Positions 23,201-35,328 of a stretch of DNA of 64,000 nucleotides are shown here, piece by piece. The position numbers were made by a program, and so were the translations under genes. Below the pieces are notes generated by a model. That model was not told the origin of the DNA and searched no databases. It was given only the letters and a program-made list of their open reading frames with translations. Position 1 is the first letter of the stretch, and each line of letters opens with the position of its first letter. The stretch is from Branchiostoma floridae (lineage: Eukaryota > Chordata > Leptocardii > Amphioxiformes > Branchiostomatidae): NCBI RefSeq assembly GCF_000003815.2, contig NC_049986.1, positions 346,062 through 410,061 on the forward strand. The letters run 5' to 3'.

Positions 23201-26200
23201 TATCTAACACTATGTGCATGTACTATATTGTGGTAGCGTGCATAGTGGGTTTTAACCTGAAATAAAGAATAAAGAATATGTTAATAGCCTGTCAATAGAT
23301 CAAGAACCATGAGTTCGAATCCCTGTCCATTGTTTATTGTGTTAAATGTTGAAAAGAGCTAGGGGAATTGTTCCAAGTACATGAAACCTGTTGATATTGC
23401 ACAATGAACCTGTAAATATTGTACATAACACAAGCTGAAAGACAGGCTCTAAACCAAGATCACTTTCCTTTCCGTTGGGCACATCATCAAACTCATGGTT
23501 GTGTACAAAGAGCTGAAGAAAGTCTTATTCTGTACAATATGTATTTTGATTTATTTGTATAATGTAACTTTCTGCATTAATGTTTTAAACCTTCATTGTT
23601 GAACCATGTTTAATGTTAACATGTTTCCTTCTGTACGCACATATATAAACCTTTTTGTCTTACATTATTAAGTATAGAATGATCGCCATCAAGCGGTCTT
23701 TAAGCCCCCTTTACAAATCAAGAATTTAGCTCTGCCGAGTTGTCAGCGAGCTCTAAATTACAAGGAAGCATGGCCCTGATGACTACGAACAAATGGCAGA
23801 GTTTCTTCGTCGGTATCAGGGTCATACCTCCTCATAATTTAGAGCTCGCTGACAACTCGCTGAGAGATCCCTATTTTCTGCTTTTTCCAGCGGTTTTCAA
23901 GCAGCTTCAATGGTTAAAAAAACAGCTTCATATTCTATTTAAAGATGTCTAACTTTCATCGAAGAATGACCTGTACACATTTTGTCTCTACCCCAGTTTA
24001 TCGGCATGTTTGGATGGACGTTCCCCCGGAGTGGGTGATGGATGAAAGCGGAGGGACTTACTGTTCGCCCGGCTGTGGGTCAACGGTGGATGAAGCCGAG
24101 AATGCCTTTGACGGTGTGAAATGTAGCACATACTTAAAGGAGTCATTACACCCAGAAGAGAGTGTTATTTTCCGATAGATGTTAATTCTAGTAGATAAAT
24201 ATGCATTCTACTTCAAATTATACAATGTCATGTACAAATAAGTACCCACTTATCCCACGTGCATCGAAAAGCATTCAGCATTCTACTAAACGCCAAAAAT
24301 ACTCCTCAATCAAGTAAAGTAATGTCAGCCGATGGCTGAAAACAATGTGCCTGACAAGGCTTTAACAAAAGTTTGAGGGGCGGTATGAAAAAAAATCGTC
24401 TTGTTATGCGCTCTTTGATATGAACAAGTGGCCTTCTTGATGCGAACATCGTCCGAAAATATGTATGATGTCCATCCTTATAAGAAAAGCATGGGTAGTG
24501 TCTGTATGAGTTTAGTTCGTATCTCACCGAAAGCGAAATTCTGCAAAATCGGCTGATTGTGTATTCCTTGATGAATAATGTATTGGACAATAACATTCTC
24601 TTTTGGAGTTTAAGTCTTCTTTAACTCCATTCGACCAAGGAAAACATGCTGAATTTTCCGAAATTGGCCCCATCACAGCAGAAACTTGCCGACCATAGCC
24701 TTTTGTGAGGGTTGACTGCTAGCAAGGGAGTAGAAGATACACTTTTTAACTACGTTACGTTCGGCTGTATGCATTCTTAACATCACATGACTATGTAAAT
24801 ATATAGAAATACTTCATGTTTTGTGACCGCATCAATAGCAACGACACCTATTTGCTGCAGTACAATGTGAACCTGCCTTCAGTAGGGTGACAGTCACTGA
24901 CACATGGAAAAAAAAGACAATGGCTGCGTAAAAGAGTCTCTACACCCAGTAACATACCAAACTGACCAAGCTATTCACAGAAGAAGGGGTCATAAGTATC
25001 AGAAAGTCTATGTCACCCCCCGTCTCTGTTGAGAGTGTGCCAATCGGCTATGATTTACACTGCCTCCTGCACTTTAGTGCATATCGGCCCACTCTCAAAC
25101 ATTCTGTGAACAATTTCAACGGAGCTTCTCTGAAAATTTAGAGGGGTAAGTCCAGGGTTAATTCCGGTGTTTGATGTAAAGTGTTAGAATTTTCTACAAT
25201 GTATTCTACCAACACAGATGAACGTTTATGATAATCAGCTTATCCTATTCCACAGGTGCAGTAGACACCGTCTGGGAGCCCCTGTACGAACCCGCCGGGT
25301 ACCGGCACTGGGTGATCCTCGATCTGCAACAGGCCTGGAGAATCTTCCGACTGGGCATCGCCAACTATGGTGACGTCACGCATGACGTCATGAGCTTTGT
25401 CTTAGAAAGGCAAGTAATCTGAAAGATCATTGCAGTCTTAGGAAATTTAATGTTACTCTTTTGTAGAGTGACCTTAGATGTTATGCCGTGGCCACTCACT
25501 CACTCACTCACTCACTCACTCACTCACTCACTCACTCACTCACTCACTCACTCACTCACTCACTCACCCACTCACTCACCCACTCACCCACTCACTCACT
25601 CACTGTCTCACTCACTCACTCATTCACTCACTCACTCACACTCACACTCAGTCACTCACACTCACTGTCTCACTCACTCACTCACTCACTCACTCACTCA
25701 CTCACTCACTCACTCACTCACTCACTCACTCACTCACTCACTCCAGTTATGTATTTTGAATTTTGTGTTGCTTTGATCTGATATAATTCATGAAACAGAA
25801 TTTGTCTTAAAGCTGCACTATGTAAGATTTATTAAAAAAAAAGTAAATTTTCCTGCCATGTCTTTACATAGTAAGCTAAATCTACCCTTTAGCATTGCAT
25901 ACCAAGCTGTCATTGCAGGAAGTAGTTGCTTAAAACCAGGATGGTGTTTCTAACTTAGGAACAAAATGTTACAAAGTGCACCCTTAATGTTATGGGTTTT
26001 CTTCACAACAGCTCCCCCAGTGGTTCAGTTTGGGAGTTTGTTAACAGCTCGGACGCAGTGCAGGCTGGTATCACCATCCTGCAGACCTTTGACGTGTACA
26101 GCCACGCTCAGTACCTGAAGCTCACCGTGGAAACGCACAGCGGGGAGGGACCCAGGATTCGGGAAATCGCTCTCTACGGCACAGGTATCCAAACCCTTAA

Positions 26201-29200
26201 CCCTGGTCCTGCTAGGCACGAGCTACTCTCAGTACCTGAAGCTCACTGTGGACACGCACAGCGGGGAGGGACCCAGGATTCAGGAAATCTCTCTCTACGG
26301 CACAGGTATCTAAACCCTTAATCCTAGTCCTGCTAGGCACGAGCTACTCTCAGTACCTGAAGCTCACTGTGGACACGCACAGCGGGGAGGGACCCAGGAT
26401 TCAGGAAATCTCTCTCTACGGCACAGGTATCTAAACCCTTAATCCTAGTCCTGCTAGGCACGAGCTACTCTCAGTACCTGAAGCTCACTGTGGACACGCA
26501 CAGCGGGGAGGGACCCAGGATTCGAGAAATCTCTCTCTACGTATACGGCACAGGTATCTAAACTTTTAACCCTGGTCCTACTAGGCACGAGCTACCCTCA
26601 GTACCTGAAGCTATCAGTGGACACGCACAGCGGGGAGGGACCCAGGATTCGGGAAATCTCTCTCTACGGCACAGGTATCTAAACCCTTAATCCTAGTCCT
26701 GCTAGGCACGAGCTACTCTCAGTACCTGAAGCTCACTGTGGACACGCACAACGGGGAGGGACCCAGGATTCGGGAAATCTCTCTCTACGGCACAGGTATC
26801 TAAACTTTTAACCTTGGTCGGGAAAGGACCCAGGATTCGGGAAATCTCTCTCTACGTATACGGCACAGGTATCTAAACTTTTAACCCTGGTCCTACTAGG
26901 CACGAGCTACCCTCAGTACCTGAAGCTATCAGTGGACACGCACAACGGGGAGGGACCCAGGATTCGGGAAATCTCTCTCTACGGCACAGGTATCTAAACT
27001 TTTAACCTTGGTCGGGAAAGGACCCAGGATTCGGGAAATCTCTCTCTACGTATACGGCACAGGTATCTAAACTTTTAACCCTGGTCCTACTAGGCACGAG
27101 CTACCCTCAGTACCTGAAGCTATCAGTGGACACGCACAACGGGGAGGGACCCAGGATTCGGGAAATCTCTCTCTACGGCACAGGTATCTAAACTTTTAAC
27201 CCTGGTCCTACTAGGCACGAGCTACCCTCAGTACCTGAAGCTCACTGTGGACACGCACAGCGGGGAGGGACCCAGGATTCGGGAAATCTCTCTCTACGGC
27301 ACAGGTATCTAAACCCTTAATCCTAGTCCTGCTAGGCACGAGCTACCCTCAGTACCTGAAGCTCACTGTGGACACGCACAGCGGGAGAGACCCAGGATTC
27401 GGGAAATCTCTCTGTACGGCACATGTATCTAAATTTTAACTCTAGTCCTACTAGGCACGAGCTACCCTCAGTACCTGAAGCTATCAGTGGACACGCACAG
27501 CGGGGAGGGACCCAGGATTCGAGAAATCTCTCTCTACGGCACAGGTATCTAAACTTTTAACCTTGGTCCTACTAGGCACGAGCTACCCTCAGTACCTGAA
27601 GCTCACTGTGGACACGCACAGCGGGGAGGGACCCAGGATTCAGGAAATCTCTCTCTACGGCACAGGTATCTAAACTTTTAACCCTGGTCCTACTAGGCAC
27701 GAGCTACCCTCAGTATCTGAAGCTTACAGTGGCCACGCACAGCGGGGAGGGATCCAGGATTCGGGAAATCTCTCTCTACGGCACAGGTATCTAAACTTTT
27801 AACCCTGGTCCTACTAGGCACGAGCTACCCTCAGTACCTGAAGCTCACTGTGGACACGCACAGCGGGGAGGGACCCAGGATTCGGGAAATCTCTCTCTAC
27901 GGCACAGGTATCTAAACTTTTAACCTTGGTCGGGAAAGGACCCAGGATTCGGGAAATCTCTCTCTACGTATACGGCACAGGTATCTAAACTTTTAACCCT
28001 GGTCCTACTAGGCACGAGCTACCCTCAGTATCTGAAGCTTACAGTGGCCACGCACAGCGGGGAGGGATCCAGGATTCGGGAAATCTCTCTCTACGGCACA
28101 GGTATCTAAACCCTTAATCCTAGTCCTGCTAGGCACGAGCTACCCTCAGTACCTGAAGCTATCAGTGGACACGCACAGCGGGGAGGGACCCAGGATTCGG
28201 GAAATCTCTCTCTACGGCACAGGTATCTAAACAACAGCAAGGCGTATCGAATGGGGAAGTAATTCTGCTGCTTGTCCGTCTGTTTTTTTATTATTCTTTT
28301 GAATTATGCACTAGCCTGGGCCTGACCTCCGGTCAGTGATGTATGTAAATATGTGTGTTTTTTGCTATTCCCAATATACACAAAGCCCAACATTTTCAGC
28401 GTTACCTCTTGCAGAGCTGTCAGATGTACGCAATGTTGGCGGCATCTTTAAAAAATATCAATTTTTTTATCATTGAATAATTGATTTTCTAGACTGTTAG
28501 TTGTGCCATGTGTTGTTGCGCAATTAAGTTCGACAAGATTATGTTAGATTGGTTCACTGGTTTCTCCATTAGATAAAATGCCTCTGTTTGAACCGTGTTT
28601 TGTGTTGCATCAAGAAACATATCAATTATGGATTGATAATCGATTGATTGATTGATTATTTGGTTGATTCTCCTTTAAGATAAACCACTGCTAAATGGAC
28701 CATGTAATGTGATCAATGCCGGTTGCGTCTTAGACAACATTGATCGTTTTATCAGTTAGTTGATTATGGATTGATTGGTCCATCAATCGATTGATTTATT
28801 GATAGATTGATTAGTTGATTGATTGATTGGCTGATTTCCCTGTTAGACAATCTGCCACTGTTGGAGCTGTATCATGGCGTGATCCATGCTTGTTGCATCC
28901 AAGACATTATCAATTCTTTCAATGGTTAATTGATTATTGATTAATCAACTAATCGATTGGTTGATGTCCCTGGTTAGATAAACCGCCGCTGTTTGAGCCG
29001 TGTGTTGTGATCCATGCCGGCTGCACCCTGGACGAAACAGCTGAGCGAACAACGCCGCCTGGCGACCAGCATTGTTACGTCATCACTGACATTCATGAAC
29101 GGATTCACAAGTAATCACTGTTTTGCTCTCTTTTTTCATCATTGTGTTTGGTTTACCACTAGTTAAATTTTATTCGCACGGTAACCTTTATCCGGTTTTT

Positions 29201-32200
29201 AAGAAAACAGGGTATTTAGGGATATCAAGTCGACGGACGTCTGTTTTGAAAATTTGACACAACTCACTGATGAATTAACATCCCTGAATATCATATACCA
29301 ATTGATAACGGATATAGGTTACCCTGCGGATAAAGGTAAACTAGCGTTACATTTGTACTCCATGAGAAGGAGGTGAACTATAGTCAAACCTGCACAAGTG
29401 ACCGTCTGGCCATTGTGAACTTTATTCGGGTGTGTCTTTGATAATTTTTCCCCATTGACACAAGTATTACAGACCCTGTCTGTAGTGAAAACCTGTCCAC
29501 GTAGAGCAGACTTTATCCATTCTTTCGAGTGGTCTCCTTAGGGAGTTTTGATTGTATCATTTTTGGCTCATCTGTTCATGTTTTTTTAGCAGTGCAGTTT
29601 TAGATCATAATCAAAATCAACCTGCTAAATATCCAGTTGTAGAGATTGAATTGTATTTGAATATTGTTTACGTGAATGTCTAAACTTCACTCACTCACTC
29701 ACTCACTCACTCACTCACTCACTCACTCACTCACTCACTCACTCATTCACTCAATCACTCATTCACATAACACTATACCGGTAATGCAACTTTTTTCTGT
29801 ATGTTTTTTTTAACCCTGGATTTTCTTTTTTTTATATTTTTTCATCCGCATATAGTATGAGCAGTGCTGTTCCCGTGCATCGCACCGGAAACATCACCTT
29901 TCACAGCGAGTTCTCTGTCGAATGTTTAGAAGATTATGAGGTACGTTAAGCATTAAAATTACCGGGAGTGTTTTTTTGCAATCTTGCTCTTAATAAAAAA
30001 TAGATCTTTTTTATTTCCAACCTTTTCTTCTACGATCACAAAACACGAAGGTTCTTTAAAGAAGTCACCAAATTCCATGCTTTTTTCGATGGTTACATAA
30101 AAAAGGAACTAAACAAAGTAAAAAAAAAACGTATCCCTGATTAAAGAATATTTAACTATCAATACTGTAAATGCAGAAATGTTCGTGGTGGTTTTATGTT
30201 CGCTGTTTTCGCGGTGGACACTTCACCGCGAAATTAAAACCATCGTGAACATTTTTTCATGGTAGTAAGAGACTGCAGTACATGGTACTACCGCGAAATT
30301 AAAAGCACCGCGAAAAGTCCCTTTTCCCGCTACCGTGAAATTGAATTCCCGCGAACTTAAATGCATTTACAGTATTGTGTCCCATTCCCCAGATCAGCCT
30401 ATACTGGACAGTGAGAGGAGTAGGACCAACAACATCCGGGCACCCGCTAGACGACGTGACACCGGAGGGTGTCCCACAGAACAACCTTTACTTCTCGTTC
30501 CCGCCACGCACCTTACCCCTGGGGGTCTACATGGTGCAGGTGTGTCTGGTTGCTTGTTACTCCGTGACGGAGAGTATTATTGTTGTCCGATTGTTCTCAT
30601 GTGTATCTAACGTTAGATGTTCCCTTTGCCGCATTCTTAATATGTAGTTTGGCACGTCTTCTGCACGCAGTTGCGTGATAATGCGCGTGTTTTTCTGTTG
30701 TTGTTGTTGTTTTTCTTGGTAGCTGTTTTCTATATCAAATCGATGTAATAGTTTTAAAAATCACCCCTATATTCCTGATATTGTGGAACAGGCCATGTGG
30801 TTTGGGTTGCTGGTAATTTTTAACGGATCTTCTCAGTATCACAAGAAAAAGTTACCGGATGCCACCTGAAATATTTCTAGAATCATATCCACTTGCTGCT
30901 AAGGCTAACATCACATTTCCAAACCGGGACCCGGACGGGCATCTTTGGGGAGCGAAAAGATGATATAAAACGCATCAAAATACACAAAATGTCAAAATAA
31001 TATTCTTGGGCATGATTTCTGTATATTTCTAGGTATACATTGTAATTTTTCGTTTCTTAAAACATCCCGACCTGGCCCCGGTTTGGAAATGTGACCTAGG
31101 CCTAACAGGGTATGCACTGGAACTTACTTTCTGTGATTTTCGTTTGTGGTTCCGGACAGAAATCTGGATGGATTGCGATTATGTTTTTGTACGGTTTCAG
31201 TTCCAAGCCACGCTGACGGTACCAGGGAGTGACCATGTGTCCATCTCGGCGGTACAAACCTGGGTGAAGGTAGAACGGATGCCTCTTACCTACACGATCG
31301 GTCCCATCGTGCAAACGATCAACACAACAAGAGACCTTGTAATTGACGCTGCCCGCTCGTATGTCTGTTTACTTATTTATCTAGAATATTTATTTACCGA
31401 TTAACCTCCATTATACCAATAATGCTTGGTATTAATAATTTGCAATGTTTGGAGTATCCAATATAATGGCCGAGTGCAATGGCCGAGTGGGCAGAGTGTT
31501 CGCCTTGCATTCGGCAGGTCGTGAGTTCGATCCCTAACCGAGTAATACCATAGGCTTTAAACTGGTACATGCTACATTCTCTGCTTATCACTCAACACTC
31601 ATGAGGACGTGTATAGGAGTTAAACACACATCACTACCAGTGGGTCAGCCCCCTGCAGTAGTGGCTTGCACAAATGTGTGGCCTAGGGCTGCAGATATGA
31701 AGATCGGTGCCAATCATATTTTAAAGATGTACGGGCAATTTTAACCTTTAATAATTGCCATCGTCAATAATAACCATAGCTTACCTTTATCCACAAGGTA
31801 ACCTGTAACTTTAATAATCAATCATAAATTAAATCCAGGGTATCTAGGGATGTCAAGTCGACTAACAGCGGTTTCAAGTTGTAATATCTTAAAGATATTG
31901 CAGTGCCTGACTTCCCAAGTGCTTCGAGAATGTCTCAGATGTTTTGAGAAAAATTGTTGACAGTTACCCTGAACTATGTGTCTGAAGTGAATAAATGAAT
32001 TAATAAATGAATGGTTTACTTGATCATTGTAATCATAAAACTTATATCGAACTCAGAGGCTAAATTGCATATTTTTTACATGTGAAAACTTTATCATTGA
32101 CTTATCATTTAAACTAATGACGATGATTATTGAAATAAAAACTTCTGTCCTTTCTTCCGAAATGTCCAATATCCGTTTAACATAATTATCCAAGTCAGAC

Positions 32201-34707
32201 ATATTCAGCTGTAGTAATAGTTTCATGCGATTTAACTAATTGTATATTTGATAGGTTCGACCCGGAAGGACTTCTGAATTCCAAGGGATTCCTTTTTGAC
32301 TTGGACTGCACGTACAAACTGACTCAACGTAAGTTAGGAGAATTTGTACATACATACAAGTCATTTATTTTGCCCAGAAGGTCCTGTGTTCGAATCCTGT
32401 CAAGCTACTCACACTCACTATGCTACTGATCTTGCGTATTGAGTCAGTCACTTTACATGACTATATATGACGTGCTCGAGGTGTGGCTCTCCTCAAAAAA
32501 CGACCGGGACCATTTAACGTCCTATCCGAGGGACGAAGCTAGGCACTCATTTTAACCTGAGTGAAGTAAGGAAAATCGTGTAAATCTTCAGGACACAACA
32601 TCGTTCGCACATCAATGGATTCAAACCCAGAACCTCTTGGTTATGAATCAAACACCCTGCCGATTGCGCCACATGACACCACTTGCTCTTGCCTGCAACT
32701 GCAACGAAGTGGCAGAGCTCATGCAGCCACTGGCTCGTTTAATAAAGATTAGATTACTGTGTCTTAGTCTTAGAATTCCTTTTCTTTTTTTCACAGCTGT
32801 CGACTTTTCAAACATCAACATAGCGGTCTGTAAGAAAGCGACGTCCAGTGGCAATTTACATGGCGGTGTACCTGAGAGGGCTATCGATGGCAATCACGGA
32901 GAAGGACAGTGGGATTCTTTATCATGCGTTCACTCCGCAGAAGAGCCCAACCCTTGGTGGATGGTAGACCTCGGTTCAGAATATTCCATAGCAAGGTATG
33001 GCATTTTTGTACGTTTTCTAATGGGCGTTATTTGCTAATTTCATCTTGAGGACGCTTGGGTGGTCCCTTTAGCATTTTTTTGAATGACTTCCAAGGCAGC
33101 CGAGCTAGGTGAAGGTGAGGTCACATAGGCCGTGCACTTGTCTTACTATCACTAACTTCGGGCATTTTATATTAGAAGACAAAAGTCTACGTCTCCTACA
33201 AAGTTCAACTGTCTTGCTACACAAAAATGCTGGATCCATGTCGGTGGTTGGTTGGTTGTGTCACGAACTGCTTGAAGGCATAAAAATCGTACGACGATTG
33301 CAGGAATTATGTGACCGCGTCCTAATACCCCCTCGCATTAGGCGAAAATCGATCGGACGACGAATCCGCGAGCTCTAAATTACGAGGAGGCATGACCTTG
33401 ACGGGAAATGGGGAACTCTGCCATTTCTTCGTCGTTTCAATAATTGAAAACCTGAAGGTATTTCACCTGGCTAAATTGGCATATTGACCTTCCATTGTTT
33501 TCTCAATTATGAATTAAGAAAGAATGGAGCCGTAACGAATATTGATAGATGAGCATGGAAGAATTCTAAATCTGATTTTTTGATAGCGAAATTGATAGGT
33601 AATAATGATCTGTTTTGATTTTTTTAATAAAATGTTTTATAATTACTACAGATCGTTGGTAGATATCAATTTGCGCAACCGTGAGTTTCTAACTTTGATC
33701 ATTATGCACATGAAAAACGTATTTTTGTTGCAGTGTTATGTACCAAAGTGCTGTATTTTGTCATACAGAAATAATATTAGAGGCAATAAAACCTTATGAC
33801 GTCATCAATATGGCCCAAAAAATCACATTAAGAATTATTTTATGACTATCTACCAATATTCGTTACGGCTCCATTCTTTCTTAATTCATAATTGAGAAAA
33901 CAATGGAAGGTCAAAATGCCAATTTAACCAGGTGAAATACTTTAATGTATTAGAATTGTAAAGTTCATGATTATGCGAAATGACCTGCGCCAGCCTGAAA
34001 TGTTTGGGGGCAACCTAAGCGTTTGGCTGTGGTTGCTCACTGGGTAACCTGCTGGCTATACAACTAACTCATTTTGAATCCTGCCACCCCTATGATCATA
34101 TGATACATTTTCAGGATCGCTCTGTACAACCGATTAGATCAACCACCTAGTAGAATTTCCACGGGCATCTTTTACGCGGGGAACTCTCCTGTGCTTGATA
34201 ACAATCCGATAGTTGGCACAGTGCCCTCCAATTTTGCCGGCTACTACTACGAACTCACCCTCGGGGGCGTCTTGGCTCGGTATGCTGGCATCTTACTCCC
34301 GAAGAACATATATCTCAACTTCTGTGAATTTGAGGTGTATACAGAAGATCCAACTCCATTTCTAGGTGAGTCATCTAGCGCGCGCGCTTGTGTGCATGTG
34401 TGGTGTGTGCATGTGTGTGTGTGTGTATGTGCGCGCGTGTGTGTGTTTGTGTGTGTTCTTAAGTGTGTGTGTATGTGTGCGCGTTCTTAAGTGTGTGGTG
34501 TGTGTGTGTGGTGTGTGTTTGTGTGTGGTGTGTGTGTGTGTGGTGTGTGTGTGTGTGTGTGTCAGTGTGCGTGATATGTATGTGTGTGCGTGTTGTTGTG
34601 TGTGCATATGTGTGTGTGTGTGTGTTGTGTGTATGTGTGGTGTGTGTGTGTGCATGATATGTATGTGTGTGCGTGTTATTGTGTGTGCATATCATTGTGT
34701 GTGTGTA

Positions 34708-34760
<53 letters not shown>

Positions 34761-35059
34761 GTGTGCATGATATGTATGTGTGTGCGTGTTATTGTGTGTG
34801 CACATGTGTGTGTATGCCATGTGCAGGCCTGGCAGACGGGTCGCCGAACCGACGGCAAGTGACTGCCTGCCTGCTCATCAGGAGGTTCCGATCGATTGAT
34901 ATGTGTGTGTTCGCGTGTGTGCATGTAATATGTAAGTGTGTGTATTTATATAAATATATGATTATGTGCGTTTATGTGTATGTTTTATGTATATATTTGT
35001 ATTTGTTTGCACGGTGTGCATATGTGTGTGCGTATGTGTAATACAATTCATTTATGTAA

Positions 35060-35102
<43 letters not shown>

Positions 35103-35297
35103 AAGAGAGAGGTATGTGAGTACATTTTGTTTGTGTGTATTCATATGTGTGTGTTCATGTATGTGTGTTTATTATTTAATTACGTATGTTTGACGTTGTA
35201 TATGTGTGTATGTTTGTGTGCGTGTGTACGTATGTGTGTGTGTGTATGTGTGTGTGTGTGTATATGTATGTGTGTGTGTATGTGTGTGTTTTTGTGT

Positions 35298-35328
<31 letters not shown>

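Noticed and set aside
25450-25781. Three overlapping 90-110 codon frames of THSL repeats
   Set aside because: They are translations of a CACT microsatellite in all three frames.
26215-28230. Repeat units as 15 additional coding exons
   Set aside because: A unit from CAG to the donor is about 73 nt, which would shift the frame each time, and the units read into stops.
31478-31560. Functional tRNA gene
   Set aside because: A and B boxes are present but a paired acceptor stem and mature 3' end are not; it fits a SINE head.
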